DNA of 48,268 nt. Origin: an uncultured Gammaproteobacteria bacterium (lineage in GTDB: Bacteria; Pseudomonadota; Gammaproteobacteria; Rariloculales; Rariloculaceae). A program made the position numbers and the translations under genes. Within the stretch, counting starts at the first letter, position 1. Every line of letters starts with the position of its first letter. Shown piece after piece: positions 1 through 8,274 of this stretch. Below the pieces are notes generated by a model. It did not search any database. It saw only the letters and a program-made list of their open reading frames with translations, and was not told the origin of the DNA. The stretch is from the NCBI GenBank assembly GCA_946887385.1, contig CAMPKU010000005.1:1-48268 (forward strand), read 5' to 3'.

Positions 1-876
1 CGCCAGGGCGTCGGCGATGGCCGTAGCCAATTCGCGCTCCAGACCGTCGCTGTCGGCCACAGTGCCCGCGAAGTCACCGACCCAGAACTTTTCCTCGAGT
101 GCGCCGCTCGCCGCGCGCGCCTCGACGCGCACTTGCTCGCCGTCGGTTGTGACACGGGCTTCGATCAGCACGTCGGCCTCGAGCGTCGCCGCCACGTCGC
201 GCGGCCGTAGCGCGGTCGCGGAGGCAGCGCGGGCGGCCGCGCTCGCAATCACCACGAAGCGCCTCATTCGCACGAGCTCGGCCGTGACGCCTTCCGTGAG
301 CCGCGAGGCGAGCGCCGCGTCGCGCGGGGTGTGCGCATCGACGGCAAACGGCAGCACGGCAACGCGGGACTCAGGTGGCGGAGTCAGCGCGGGCCCGTAG
401 GCCACGGCGGCGAGTATGACGAGGCCGATCAGCGCAGCCGCGCCCAGCCAGGCCGAAAGGCGAGGGCGACGTCGCGCTGCCGCCGGCATCGCGCTTTGTG
501 GCGGTAACGAAGCCATTGCCGCAGCACCGTTCGCAACCGGGGGCGCTTCGAGCTTGATGGCGGGCGAGTACCCGCCTTTCGGCAGGCTTAGAATCACGGC
601 GTCGCCGCGGCCGGCGCCGGCGTAATATTCCACAAGCTTGGCACGCAGCCGCGCGGCTTCGACGCGGACGATCGCGTCGACGCGCGGGTCGTAATCGGTG
701 CCGCGATCGAAGACCTCGACGCCGATCACGTACTCCTTCAAACGCTCGCCTTCGCCAGCGAGGGTTTTTTCCACCACGAACTTCAGAAACCGGCTCATCC
801 GGCCGGCGTTCACGAACCCCGGGCTCGCGAGCAGCCGATCGAGTTGGCGGCGGACTTCTTCTGCGCTCGGCGACAT
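1..876 (-). CDS. TolB/TPR-type protein with N-terminal winged-helix-like domain (3' end outside window)
   Basis: The gene runs off the left edge; 292 codons are visible, starting at the ATG at 876. The first ~110 residues form a conserved block (FLKFVVEKTLAG, LKEYVIGVEVFDR, YDPRVDAIVRVEAARLRAKL, LPKGGYSP) known from the start of many TPR/TolB-type signalling proteins of Acidobacteria and Gammaproteobacteria, where it resembles a DNA-binding winged helix. A single membrane helix follows at about 142-160 (AWLGAAALIGLVILAAVAYG). After it comes a periplasmic part starting ESRVAVLPF, the usual opening of a TolB/FlgO-like domain. Family members normally end in TPR repeats, which would lie beyond the edge. 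A membrane-spanning sensor or scaffold is the likely role, but no ligand or target can be read. No strong Shine-Dalgarno precedes the ATG. Confidence 0.75.
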   Translation of the reverse strand, partial: MSPSAEEVRRQLDRLLASPGFVNAGRMSRFLKFVVEKTLAGEGERLKEYVIGVEVFDRGTDYDPRVDAIVRVEAARLRAKLVEYYAGAGRGDAVILSLPKGGYSPAIKLEAPPVANGAAAMASLPPQSAMPAAARRRPRLSAWLGAAALIGLVILAAVAYGPALTPPPESRVAVLPFAVDAHTPRDAALASRLTEGVTAELVRMRRFVVIASAAARAASATALRPRDVAATLEADVLIEARVTTDGEQVRVEARAASGALEEKFWVGDFAGTVADSDGLERELATAIADALA

Positions 877-949
877 AGCGCGTAGTGTCCCACAACACGC
901 GCGAGTCGCCGCAACAGCGCGCGCGAGTCAGTCGCGCGACGAGGGGTTA

Positions 950-968
950 CTAACGGTTAGAAGCTAAC
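950..968. repeat. Interlocking CTAAC/GTTAG inverted repeats
   Basis: The 170-base divergent region between the genes at 876 and 1047 contains CTAAC-G-GTTAG-AAG-CTAAC. The middle GTTAG can pair with either flanking CTAAC. Such nested dyads are typical of protein-binding sites. No partner regulator is identifiable. The rest of the divergent region shows only CG-rich alternating sequence and no clear promoter. Confidence 0.35.
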
Positions 969-1046
969 GGCAACTGACTCCTCGCACCTATTCTCGAGGG
1001 CAACACTGGCTTCGCGGACTTTCCCGCAGATCCTTTGGAGAGACCC

Positions 1047-1712
1047 ATGCTGCCCATTATCGATCGTTGCCTTCGAGTCGCGGCGGTGCTCGCCGCGGTC
1101 GGCTTCGCGTCGCTCGCGTCGGCGGGACCGCCGCTGATATGCCATCCGTTCGTAACCGGCGCCGATGACGCGCTGCTGCCATGGGCGGAAGGGCGTAGCT
1201 GGCGCTTGCCCGATCCCGCGTACGACGTTGCCGGTCTCGTGGCCGACACGCTCGAGCTACTCGCCGCCGACGCGCCGATCCTCGCGCGTATGGAGAACAT
1301 GCGACGCGCGACGATCTATGCCGAGCGCGATCCACAGGTCGCCGCCGCACTGTTGCGGGCGGTCGTCGAGCGCACGGCCACAACGCCAGCCGACGCGCGG
1401 GCGGAGGCGATCGAGTGGTTCGACGCCGGCTATCTCATCGAAACCTATCGTCAGCTCGGGCTCGTGTACGAGCACGAGATGCTGCCTGGAAAAGAGCGCT
1501 GGGTTTCGCTCGGTCCGGCCGACCTGGCGAGCCTGGACGGCTATGCGCTCGTGCAAAAAGCGCTCGAGCGGGCCCCGGAGGCTCGGGCCGAGCTCGAGTT
1601 CGCGTCGTCGTTGTTGTCACACGCGCCGATCGCGGACGCCCATCGGCGCCGCGCCGCCGCGGCGGCCGCGCCCGGCTCGCTGATTGCGCAGAACCTCGCG
1701 GCATTCGATTAG
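1047..1712 (+). CDS. Secreted protein of unknown function
   Basis: The 221-residue product starts at the ATG at 1047, because GGAG at 1037-1040 sits six bases before it; an in-frame TTG 12 bases upstream overlaps that Shine-Dalgarno and is less likely. Residues 1-26 form a signal peptide (hydrophobic VAAVLAAVGFASLASA, cleaved before GPPLICHPF). The mature part is mostly helical with conserved-looking blocks CHPFVTGADDALLPW, MRRATIYAERDPQVAAALL and WFDAGYLIETYRQ. It has no enzyme motif that I recognise. Similar secreted helical proteins with a CHPF start exist in soil bacteria without assigned function. It is followed after 83 bases by a lipoprotein gene on the same strand. Periplasmic location is inferred from the signal peptide only. 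Confidence 0.7.
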   Translation: MLPIIDRCLRVAAVLAAVGFASLASAGPPLICHPFVTGADDALLPWAEGRSWRLPDPAYDVAGLVADTLELLAADAPILARMENMRRATIYAERDPQVAAALLRAVVERTATTPADARAEAIEWFDAGYLIETYRQLGLVYEHEMLPGKERWVSLGPADLASLDGYALVQKALERAPEARAELEFASSLLSHAPIADAHRRRAAAAAAPGSLIAQNLAAFD

Positions 1713-1795
1713 GGGTGGCCTGCGCACCCTGCGGTCGTTTGGCATGGATGTTGCTTCTTGAGCCCATAGGACTTCCACCGCTCAAGGAGAGAGAC

Positions 1796-2221
1796 ATGCA
1801 TACGCGACCGCAGGGTTGGCTCTACCTCACGGCCTTCGCAGTGCTCGGTGCCGGCTGCGCGACAACGGGAACCAACGAAGATCCGCGCGCCGCGCGGTTA
1901 CCCACGGGTGTGACGTTGCTCGAATCCGATCGCAACCAATGCGAGGGCTCGGTCGCCATCGACGAGCGGGCTGCAGCGAGCGCGCGACGCAGCGACCTCG
2001 TGATCCAACGCGGCCAGAACGCCGTGATCGAAATCGACGAGGATTTCGCCGACAATGACGATGTCGAGATCGGTTGGACTTGCGTCGGTAGCGCGGACAC
2101 GGACCGCAACACGGCCGAGTGTCCGGAAGAGACGTCGCATGTGCGCATTACGCGCGACGCGACGGGCGACGACTTCCTGCTCGAGTGCTACGGCGATCGC
2201 GATAGAACGGCGCGGCGCTAG
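1796..2221 (+). CDS. Small acidic predicted lipoprotein
   Basis: A 141-residue protein starting at the ATG at 1796, preceded by AAGGAGAG at 1784-1791. Residues 1-21 are a type II signal peptide ending in the lipobox LGAGC, so the mature protein should be anchored by a lipidated cysteine in the outer or inner membrane. The mature part is acidic (a run IEIDEDFADNDDVEIGW) and carries three more cysteines, which could form disulfides in the periplasm. I recognise no family. The reading frame stays open far upstream, but the lipobox and ribosome site fix the start. It probably shares a transcript with the secreted protein ending at 1712. Confidence 0.7.
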   Translation: MHTRPQGWLYLTAFAVLGAGCATTGTNEDPRAARLPTGVTLLESDRNQCEGSVAIDERAAASARRSDLVIQRGQNAVIEIDEDFADNDDVEIGWTCVGSADTDRNTAECPEETSHVRITRDATGDDFLLECYGDRDRTARR

Positions 2222-2335
2222 ATAAAGCGCGCGGGGGAGAGCGGCAGCGGCGAGGTGTTCACGCTCGGTGGGATCGCCTACTGCGTCGTCGCGATTTGGC
2301 GTAACGACAAGACCGAGGCGCCTCGTTTAGCGCCT

Positions 2336-2364
2336 TTGCATCCTGCATCTCGCTTAGCTAATAT
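2336..2364 (+). promoter_or_regulatory. Putative sigma-70 promoter of the Phd-PIN operon
   Basis: TTGCAT (2336-2341) and TAATAT (2359-2364) are separated by 17 bases. The -10 box lies inside the palindrome at 2355-2370, which would let the antitoxin block RNA polymerase directly. The antitoxin ATG follows at 2389, giving an expected leader of roughly 18 bases with only a weak ribosome site (GAGATCGAG). Confidence 0.45.
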
Positions 2365-2370
2365 TAGCTA
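2355..2370. promoter_or_regulatory. Perfect 16-base palindrome, probable antitoxin operator
   Basis: TAGCTAATATTAGCTA reads the same on both strands. It stands 18 bases before the antitoxin start and overlaps the -10 hexamer. Phd/YefM-family antitoxins are known to repress their own operons by binding short palindromes at the promoter, so this is the natural operator candidate. Binding itself is inferred. Confidence 0.6.
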
Positions 2371-2388
2371 CCTGCACACGAGATCGAG

Positions 2389-2640
2389 ATGCGCAAAGTC
2401 AACATTCATGAGGCCAAGACGACACTGTCGCAGTTAGTCGAGGCGGTGGAAGCCGGAGAGGACGTCGTCATCGCTCGGGCGGGCCGGCCGGTCGCGCAGC
2501 TGACTCGCGTCCACGCCGCTCGCAAGGGCGTCAAGTTCGGCACGCTGAAGGGAATGTTCAAGCGCGTCAGCGCGGATTTCGATGCGCCGCTGCCGGCAGG
2601 CGTTCTTGCAAGCTTCAACGGCAACTCGCTAGAGCCGTGA
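2389..2640 (+). CDS. Phd/YefM-family antitoxin
   Basis: This 83-residue protein has the standard Phd/YefM opening: MRKVNIHEAKTTLSQLVEAV, then GEDVVIARAGRPVAQLTRV. In this family that N-terminal half is a dimeric DNA-binding fold that represses the operon. The C-terminal tail (about 52-83) would wrap around and block the toxin. The stop codon overlaps the start of the PIN-domain toxin by four bases (GTGA), the usual arrangement for coupled translation. A palindromic operator lies just upstream. Neutralisation of the neighbouring toxin is inferred from family and gene order. Confidence 0.88.
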   Translation: MRKVNIHEAKTTLSQLVEAVEAGEDVVIARAGRPVAQLTRVHAARKGVKFGTLKGMFKRVSADFDAPLPAGVLASFNGNSLEP

Positions 2641-3020
2641 GGCTGCTGATCGACACCCACATTCTGATTTGGACGCTCGAAGGCGGCTCCAAGCTCAGCG
2701 CAAGCGCGAAAGAGCTGTTGCTCGACGCGGACCACGAGCATTGGGTGAGCGCCGCAAGCGTCTGGGAAATCGCGATCAAGGCCTCCATCCGCAAGCTCAC
2801 TTTGTCACGTCCCCTGCGCGATTTGGAGAAAGGAATTCTCGCCGCCGGATTCCGGGTTCTAGACATTTCGATTCGTCACGCGGTAGCCCTGCCCGAGATC
2901 GAGCTGCCGCACAACGATCCGTTTGATCGCCTGCTGCTCGCGCAATGCGAAGTGGAGACCCTGCGCCTCGTTTCCGCCGATAAAGCCTTGGCGGAAGTGC
3001 CCGGCGTCATCGCGGTCTAG
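2637..3020 (+). CDS. PIN-domain ribonuclease toxin (VapC-like)
   Basis: A 127-residue PIN-domain protein that starts at a GTG overlapping the antitoxin stop by four bases. The acidic residues expected to bind Mg2+ or Mn2+ are present: D in LLIDTHILIW near the N-terminus, E in SVWEIAIK near residue 43, and D in HNDPFDRLLLAQ near residue 97, followed by the closing LVSADKAL. PIN toxins of this type cleave RNA, often tRNA or rRNA, and inhibit translation when the antitoxin is degraded. This subgroup (LIDTHILIW start) is commonly paired with Phd-type rather than AbrB-type antitoxins, as here. The RNA target cannot be predicted. Confidence 0.88.
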   Translation: MRLLIDTHILIWTLEGGSKLSASAKELLLDADHEHWVSAASVWEIAIKASIRKLTLSRPLRDLEKGILAAGFRVLDISIRHAVALPEIELPHNDPFDRLLLAQCEVETLRLVSADKALAEVPGVIAV

Positions 3021-3095
3021 CGGTCATGCGGCGCATCGGCGCGCGAGTGGCACGCGCTGCGCCGGCAATACGTGGGCCGGCCGCGTCTTCGTGCG

Positions 3096-6000
3096 CTAAT
3101 CGCGCCGCAAATCTCGCAGAACGGCGTCCGCGGGCATTGCGGCGGCACCGCCGCCCATCAGCCGATCGACGAGCCGGCTCACGTGCTGCGGCGATTTAGT
3201 CTTGCGAGCCAAGAGCGAGTACACGGTGGGCACGGCGAACAGGGTGAGGAACACGGCCACCGTCACGCCGAAGAACACCACGATGCCGATGGGGCGGCGC
3301 TGCTCGGCGCCGGCGCCGCTCGCCAGCATGAGCGGTAACGAGCCGAATGCCGTGCAGAAGCTGGTCATGAGCACCGGCCGCAGCCGTGTGACGGAGGCCT
3401 GCACTACGGCGTCGATGAAGGCCAGGCCGCGGTCGCGGAGCTGATTCGCGAACTCCACGATCAGCACGCCGTTCTTCGCGGCGATGCCGACGAGCATGAT
3501 CACGGCGATCTGGCTGAAGATGTTCACCGACAAGCCAAACAGCTTGAGGCCGAACACGGCACCGAGCAGCGCGAGCGGTACCGTCACCATGATGATGAGC
3601 GGATGCACGAAGCTCTCGAACTGGGCGGCGAGCACCAGGTAGACCACGGCCAGCGCCAGCAGGAACGTGAAATAAAGTTGCTGGCCGGTGCGCGTGAACT
3701 CACGCGTCTGCCCGTCCCAGTCGAGCGTGGCTTCCGACGGCAGCTCGCGTGCGACGGTGTCCTCGAACCACTGCACGGCTTCGCCCATCGTGTAGCTGCC
3801 GGCGAGATCGGCTTGGAGCTCGACGGCGCGCAGCCGGTTGAACCGCGACAGCTGAAGGGTGCCCGAGGTCTCCTCGAGCTGCACCACGCTCGATAGCGGA
3901 ATCAGCTCGTCGGTTCGCGCGGAGCGAACGCGAATGTTCGTGAGATCGGTGGTCGTCTCGCGAATATCGTCGCGGCCCTGGAGTATCACGTTGTACTCGC
4001 GGCCGCGATCCACATAAGTGGTGACGATGCGCGAGCCGAGCACCGTCTCGAGCGTGCGGCCCACGCTCTCCAGCGAGATACCGAGATCGGCGGCACGGTC
4101 GCGGTCGATCGAGACGCGTACCTGCGGTTTGCGCTCTTTGTAGTTGCTGCGCACGTTCGAGAGGCCTGGATTCGCCTGTGCGAGCTCGAGCATTCGATCC
4201 GACCAAATAGCGAGGCTTTCGTAGTCCGGACCGCCGATGACGGCGTTGATCGGTGACTGCAAGCCGCCGCGCCCCAAGCCGCCGGGCTGCCCCACCGACA
4301 CGCTGATGCCGGGCAGCTTGCGGGCTTCCTCGACGAGGGGCGCCAGGATCTCTTGGGCCGTACGCTCGCGTTCGTCCCAATCGCTGAAGATCAGGAACGC
4401 GCGGGCCGTGTTGATGTCGCCCGTGCGCAGGTTGGCGCCGCCCTGGCCCGGAACGCGTACCAGCACGCGATCCACTTCGCCTTGCCCGATGGTGCGCATC
4501 GCTATGGTCTCGAGCTGCCGCGCGTAGCGATCGATATAGTCGAAGCTCGAGCCCTCGGGTGCCTCGATGGCGATGAACGCGCGGCCGCTGTCGGCTTGCG
4601 GCGTGAACTCGGCCGGTACCGACTGGAACGTGACGAAGCCGACGCCGATCAACGCCAGGAGCACACCCACGACGGCCCAGGGCAGGCGGATGCACGCCCG
4701 CAGGGAGCGCTCGTAAAAACGCGCGAGGTGCTTGAAGAAGCGGTCCATCGCCGCCGCGAACCGGTTGCGCTTCTCATGCGCCGGCAGCCGCGACGCAAGC
4801 ATCGGCGTCAATGTGAGCGCGATCAGTGCGGAGAACGCAATGGCCGCCGCGAGGGTGAAGCCGAACTCGCGGAACAGGCGGCCCAAGTCGCCCGGCAGGA
4901 ACGAGATCGGCACGAACACCGAAATCAGTGTGAGCGTGGTGGCGATGACGGCGAAGCCGATCTCGCGCGTCCCGGTGATCGCCGCGACCAGCGGCGGCTC
5001 GCCGAGCTCGGTGCGGCGGTGCACGTTCTCGAGCACCACGATCGCGTCGTCGACCACGAGCCCGATCGCAAGCACGAGGCCGAGCAGCGTGAGCACGTTC
5101 ACGGAGTAGCCGAGCGCGTACATCACGGTGAGCGATGCGATGATGGACACGGGGATCGTCACGGCAGGAATCAGCGTGGCGCGCACGTTGCCGAGGAACA
5201 GGTAGATCACCGCGAGCACGGACGCGAGCGCAAACGCCACCGCGATCAGGACCTCGCGTAGCGCGGCTTCGATGGGGACCGCGTTATCGATGCTGACGCC
5301 GAGAAACATGCCTTCCGGCAGGCCCGCCTGAATGCGTTCCACCTCTGTGCGCACGCCGCGCGCAATATCGAGCGTGTTGCCCTTCGACTGCGCCTGCACC
5401 ACCAGCATCAAGCCCGACTGGCCGTTCAAACGGCTGTAAGAACGCTCGTTCTCGGCGGCGAGCTCCACGTCGGCAACCTCGCCCAAGCGTACGAGGTGGC
5501 CGTCGGTGCCCCGCCGAATGACCAAGTTGCGAAAGTCCTGCTCGGTGTCGAGGCCCACCATCGTGCGCAGCGAAAACTCGCGCGTGCGCGATTCGATGCG
5601 GCCCGCCGGCAGCTCCACGTTCTCGCGTCGCAGCGCATCCTCGATGTCGGTGACCGTGAGCTGACGCGCGGCGAGCGCCTGCCGGTCGATCCATACGCGC
5701 ATCGAGTAGCGGCGGCCGCCGATGATACCGACGCTCGCCACGCCCGGAACCGTCGACATCCGATCGACGATGTTGCGCTCCGCGTAATCCGTAAGCTCGA
5801 GCATCGATATCGAGTCGGATGAAAATGCGAGTACCACCACGGAGTCGGCGTTCGCGTCGGCCTTCACGATCTGCGGCGGATCGGCTTCGGTGGGGAGACC
5901 GCCGAGCACGCGCGCGACTCGGTCGCGCACGTCGTTTGCCGCAGCATCGACGTCGCGGTTCACGTCGAACTCGATGCGCACTTGGCTGCGCTCGTCCTCG

Positions 6001-6251
6001 CTCTCGGACTCGAGCTTGAGGATGCCTTCGATTCCGGCGACGGAGTCCTCGATGACCTGCGTGATCTTCGTTTCGATGATGGCCGCGGATGCGCCGCGGT
6101 AGTTCGTGGTGATCGAGACGGTGGGGCGGTCGATGTCGGGGTACTCGCGCACGGACAGCCGCTGCAGCGACACGATGCCGAAGATCACCAGCAGCATGCT
6201 GAGCACCGTCGCGAAGACGGGACGACGCACAGACAGCTCGGAGATCCGCAT
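3096..6251 (-). CDS. RND multidrug efflux pump, inner-membrane permease (AcrB/MexF type)
   Basis: A 1051-residue proton antiporter of the hydrophobe/amphiphile efflux family, the usual length. It begins MRISELSVRRPVFATVLSMLL, typical of TM1. The proton-relay residues are visible: the Asp pair in GLVVDDAIVVLENV near residue 400 (TM4) and the Lys in GIAAKNGVLIVEF near residue 925 (TM10). Two large periplasmic porter loops lie between TM1-2 and TM7-8. The start at 6251 is three bases after the adaptor gene's stop, so the two are co-transcribed. No outer-membrane channel gene is adjacent; an unlinked TolC-like protein must serve. The gene ends near the PIN toxin, convergent with it. Substrates are unknown. 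Confidence 0.95.
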   Translation of the reverse strand: MRISELSVRRPVFATVLSMLLVIFGIVSLQRLSVREYPDIDRPTVSITTNYRGASAAIIETKITQVIEDSVAGIEGILKLESESEDERSQVRIEFDVNRDVDAAANDVRDRVARVLGGLPTEADPPQIVKADANADSVVVLAFSSDSISMLELTDYAERNIVDRMSTVPGVASVGIIGGRRYSMRVWIDRQALAARQLTVTDIEDALRRENVELPAGRIESRTREFSLRTMVGLDTEQDFRNLVIRRGTDGHLVRLGEVADVELAAENERSYSRLNGQSGLMLVVQAQSKGNTLDIARGVRTEVERIQAGLPEGMFLGVSIDNAVPIEAALREVLIAVAFALASVLAVIYLFLGNVRATLIPAVTIPVSIIASLTVMYALGYSVNVLTLLGLVLAIGLVVDDAIVVLENVHRRTELGEPPLVAAITGTREIGFAVIATTLTLISVFVPISFLPGDLGRLFREFGFTLAAAIAFSALIALTLTPMLASRLPAHEKRNRFAAAMDRFFKHLARFYERSLRACIRLPWAVVGVLLALIGVGFVTFQSVPAEFTPQADSGRAFIAIEAPEGSSFDYIDRYARQLETIAMRTIGQGEVDRVLVRVPGQGGANLRTGDINTARAFLIFSDWDERERTAQEILAPLVEEARKLPGISVSVGQPGGLGRGGLQSPINAVIGGPDYESLAIWSDRMLELAQANPGLSNVRSNYKERKPQVRVSIDRDRAADLGISLESVGRTLETVLGSRIVTTYVDRGREYNVILQGRDDIRETTTDLTNIRVRSARTDELIPLSSVVQLEETSGTLQLSRFNRLRAVELQADLAGSYTMGEAVQWFEDTVARELPSEATLDWDGQTREFTRTGQQLYFTFLLALAVVYLVLAAQFESFVHPLIIMVTVPLALLGAVFGLKLFGLSVNIFSQIAVIMLVGIAAKNGVLIVEFANQLRDRGLAFIDAVVQASVTRLRPVLMTSFCTAFGSLPLMLASGAGAEQRRPIGIVVFFGVTVAVFLTLFAVPTVYSLLARKTKSPQHVSRLVDRLMGGGAAAMPADAVLRDLRRD

Positions 6252-6254
6252 GCG

Positions 6255-7343
6255 TCAGCTCGCGCCGCCGGCCTCTTGAACGGCGTTGCCGTCGCGGACG
6301 TTCTGCGTGCCATCGACGACGACGCGTTCGTGCTCCGCAAGCCCTTCGACGATCTCGACGTAGCCGGGGCGCCGCTTGCCGGTACGTACCTCGCGCCGCT
6401 CGACGATGTTGTCGCGCACCACGAAGACGTAAGCATGGCCGCGCTCCGGCACGAGCGCTTCTTCGGGCACGAGCAGCGTGGGCGTCAGCTCCCCTTGCAG
6501 CGACACCGTCATGAACATGCCCTGGCGCAGCACACCGTCCGCGTTGTCGATTTCGGCGCGCACTGTGACGGAGCGGGTAACGGGATCGACGCGCGAGTCC
6601 ATGTTCGTGACGGTGCCGCTGAACGCGCGGCCCGGTAAGCCGGCTGCCGAGGCCGTCACCGGCAGCCCGCGGCGCAGCACGAACAGCGAAGTCTCGGGCA
6701 CCGTGAAGTCGAGCTTGATGACGGACGTGTCGTCGAGTGTGGTGATGACGGTGCCGGGGCTTACGAAGCTGCCGACGCTCACTCGCCTAAAGCCGGTTCG
6801 GCCTTTGAAGGAGGCGCGGATGACCGTATCGGCGAGCCGCGCTTCGGCGGCCGCTACACGCGCTTCGTCGGCTTTCAAGGACGCTTGCACGAGCTCGAGG
6901 TCGGCCATGGATAGCACTTGGCGCGCCTGCAGGTCGCGGCTGCGCTCGTACTGGCTTCTGCTGCGCGCGAGCGAGGCCTGCGCTTCGGCCAGCGCGGCCC
7001 GCGCCTGCGCCGCGTCCATCTCGACGAGCACGGTGCCGCGCTCCACTTCCTCGCCTTCCTGAAATCGAATCGCCGTGACCGTGTTCGACGCTTTCGACGT
7101 CACCTCGACGGACTCGTTGGCCTGCGTGGTGCCCACGGCCTCGATCTCGATGCCCATCTCTTCGACGTGCGCCGCGCGTGTGACGACGGGAATGGCCGTG
7201 GCCGCAGCCGCGGCGCGAATCTCCGGGGGCGCGTCCGTGCATCCGGCCAACAGCGCGAGGCCGCAGAAAACCGCTAGGGGCGCGGCAATGGCCCTACGGC
7301 GCGAAGCGCTCGGGTGCGAATGCCCGCGTTCCTTGCATGACAT
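6255..7343 (-). CDS. RND efflux periplasmic adaptor lipoprotein (membrane fusion protein)
   Basis: This 362-residue protein bridges the RND permease to an outer-membrane channel. A type II signal peptide ends in the lipobox LLAGC (Cys 35 counted from the ATG at 7343). The barrel-sandwich/lipoyl halves (VEVTSKASNTVTAIRFQEGEEVERGTVL and VIRASFKGRTGFRRVSVGSFV) flank an alpha-helical hairpin rich in Ala/Arg/Gln (AQARAALAEAQASLARSRSQYERS). The beta-barrel and membrane-proximal domains follow. I prefer the ATG at 7343 because it gives a normal signal peptide; a GTG at 7388 is an alternative, and neither has a strong ribosome site. TATAAA at 7377-7382 (minus strand) could be a -10 box for the later start. 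Confidence 0.93.
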   Translation of the reverse strand: MSCKERGHSHPSASRRRAIAAPLAVFCGLALLAGCTDAPPEIRAAAAATAIPVVTRAAHVEEMGIEIEAVGTTQANESVEVTSKASNTVTAIRFQEGEEVERGTVLVEMDAAQARAALAEAQASLARSRSQYERSRDLQARQVLSMADLELVQASLKADEARVAAAEARLADTVIRASFKGRTGFRRVSVGSFVSPGTVITTLDDTSVIKLDFTVPETSLFVLRRGLPVTASAAGLPGRAFSGTVTNMDSRVDPVTRSVTVRAEIDNADGVLRQGMFMTVSLQGELTPTLLVPEEALVPERGHAYVFVVRDNIVERREVRTGKRRPGYVEIVEGLAEHERVVVDGTQNVRDGNAVQEAGGAS

Positions 7344-7481
7344 GGACGGTCTTCTGACCTCGAGAAGGAAGGCCGATTTATAGCACACGGCCGGTGTACA
7401 GACTGCGGGCGCTTCGAAGCCTTTGGTTGTGTAGCTCGACCCGCAAGAAAACTTTGGACACCCGCTGTGGGCCCGGCAACT

Positions 7482-8189
7482 TCAGAAGCCGTATTCGAGC
7501 GACACCGCCGTGAAGCGGTCCGTCTTCGCGATGCCGACGGGCACGTCTGAGTTGTTCTTGATGACGTACGACAGCACGAGCGCGAGATCGCCGACGATGC
7601 GCGTCTTCAGCGCCGAAGTCGACTCGGTGTAGCGGTTGTCGTCGCCTTGCTCGATGAGAACCTTTTGGCTGAACTCCGAGTCGTCCGCAATCCGCAGCAG
7701 ATAATCGAGGCCGCCGCGGACGATGGCTTCGTCGAGCTCTTCGCCCGTGACGAGATCGGATTGCTTAGCGCCCGCACCGCCTTCCAACGCGAGCGTGTGG
7801 CGGTCGGTATCGAAGATCCGTCGGCCGTAGCCCACTGCTTCCGTGACTTGCCGGTCGTAGCCCGAGAACCGGTCCTGCCGCCAGTCGCCGGAGAAGAAGA
7901 GGTAGCTCGTTTCGGAAAAGTCGCGTTGCGCCTTGTAGCCCGCGGCTTGCGCCTCCGCCGTCGTAATGCCGTTCGTGCGCGCGTTGATCGCGAGCGCGGT
8001 CCACTCATGCGTCCACGGGCCGTCGAGATCCCAAGTCACCTCGAGTGTGGCATTGGTGTTCGTGCTCTCCGTGTTGCCGCTCGTCGAGAGGTACCCGAGC
8101 GCGACGGCGCCCACGAACGGATCGGGAGGCGGCTGCGCGACGGCGGCGGCCGGCACCGCGCAAAGGACCAACGCATAGAACGTTCGCAT
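7482..8189 (-). CDS. DUF481 (YdiY-like) outer-membrane beta-barrel protein
   Basis: The 235-residue protein starts at the ATG at 8189, with GGGAGG nine bases upstream. A signal peptide (about 1-20, ending AVAQ) is followed by FVGAVALGYLSTSGNTESTN, the hallmark opening of DUF481 proteins, and by alternating beta strands (THEWTALAINARTNG, YLFFSGDWRQDRFSGY, GVAKTDRF-like end). It finishes with LEYGF, an aromatic C-terminus recognised for outer-membrane insertion. Members are salt- or acid-induced barrels in enterobacteria with no clear transport role. It lies alone between the ankyrin gene and the efflux adaptor, 85 bases after the former. Confidence 0.85.
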   Translation of the reverse strand: MRTFYALVLCAVPAAAVAQPPPDPFVGAVALGYLSTSGNTESTNTNATLEVTWDLDGPWTHEWTALAINARTNGITTAEAQAAGYKAQRDFSETSYLFFSGDWRQDRFSGYDRQVTEAVGYGRRIFDTDRHTLALEGGAGAKQSDLVTGEELDEAIVRGGLDYLLRIADDSEFSQKVLIEQGDDNRYTESTSALKTRIVGDLALVLSYVIKNNSDVPVGIAKTDRFTAVSLEYGF

Positions 8190-8274
8190 GACTTGAAGCC
8201 TCCCAGGATGAGCGGCGGCATGGTACCGCAACTAGAACGGGAGGCAACCCGTTCAAGCGAAACAACGTCTCGAG

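Noticed and set aside
2255..2388. A short plus-strand frame before the antitoxin
   Set aside because: It has no ribosome site, runs through the promoter and operator and then into the antitoxin gene in another frame.
4353..5261. A 302-codon plus-strand frame inside the RND pump gene
   Set aside because: It is very rich in Arg, Glu, Asp and His with no hydrophobic pattern, the typical antisense shadow of a GC-rich membrane protein gene.
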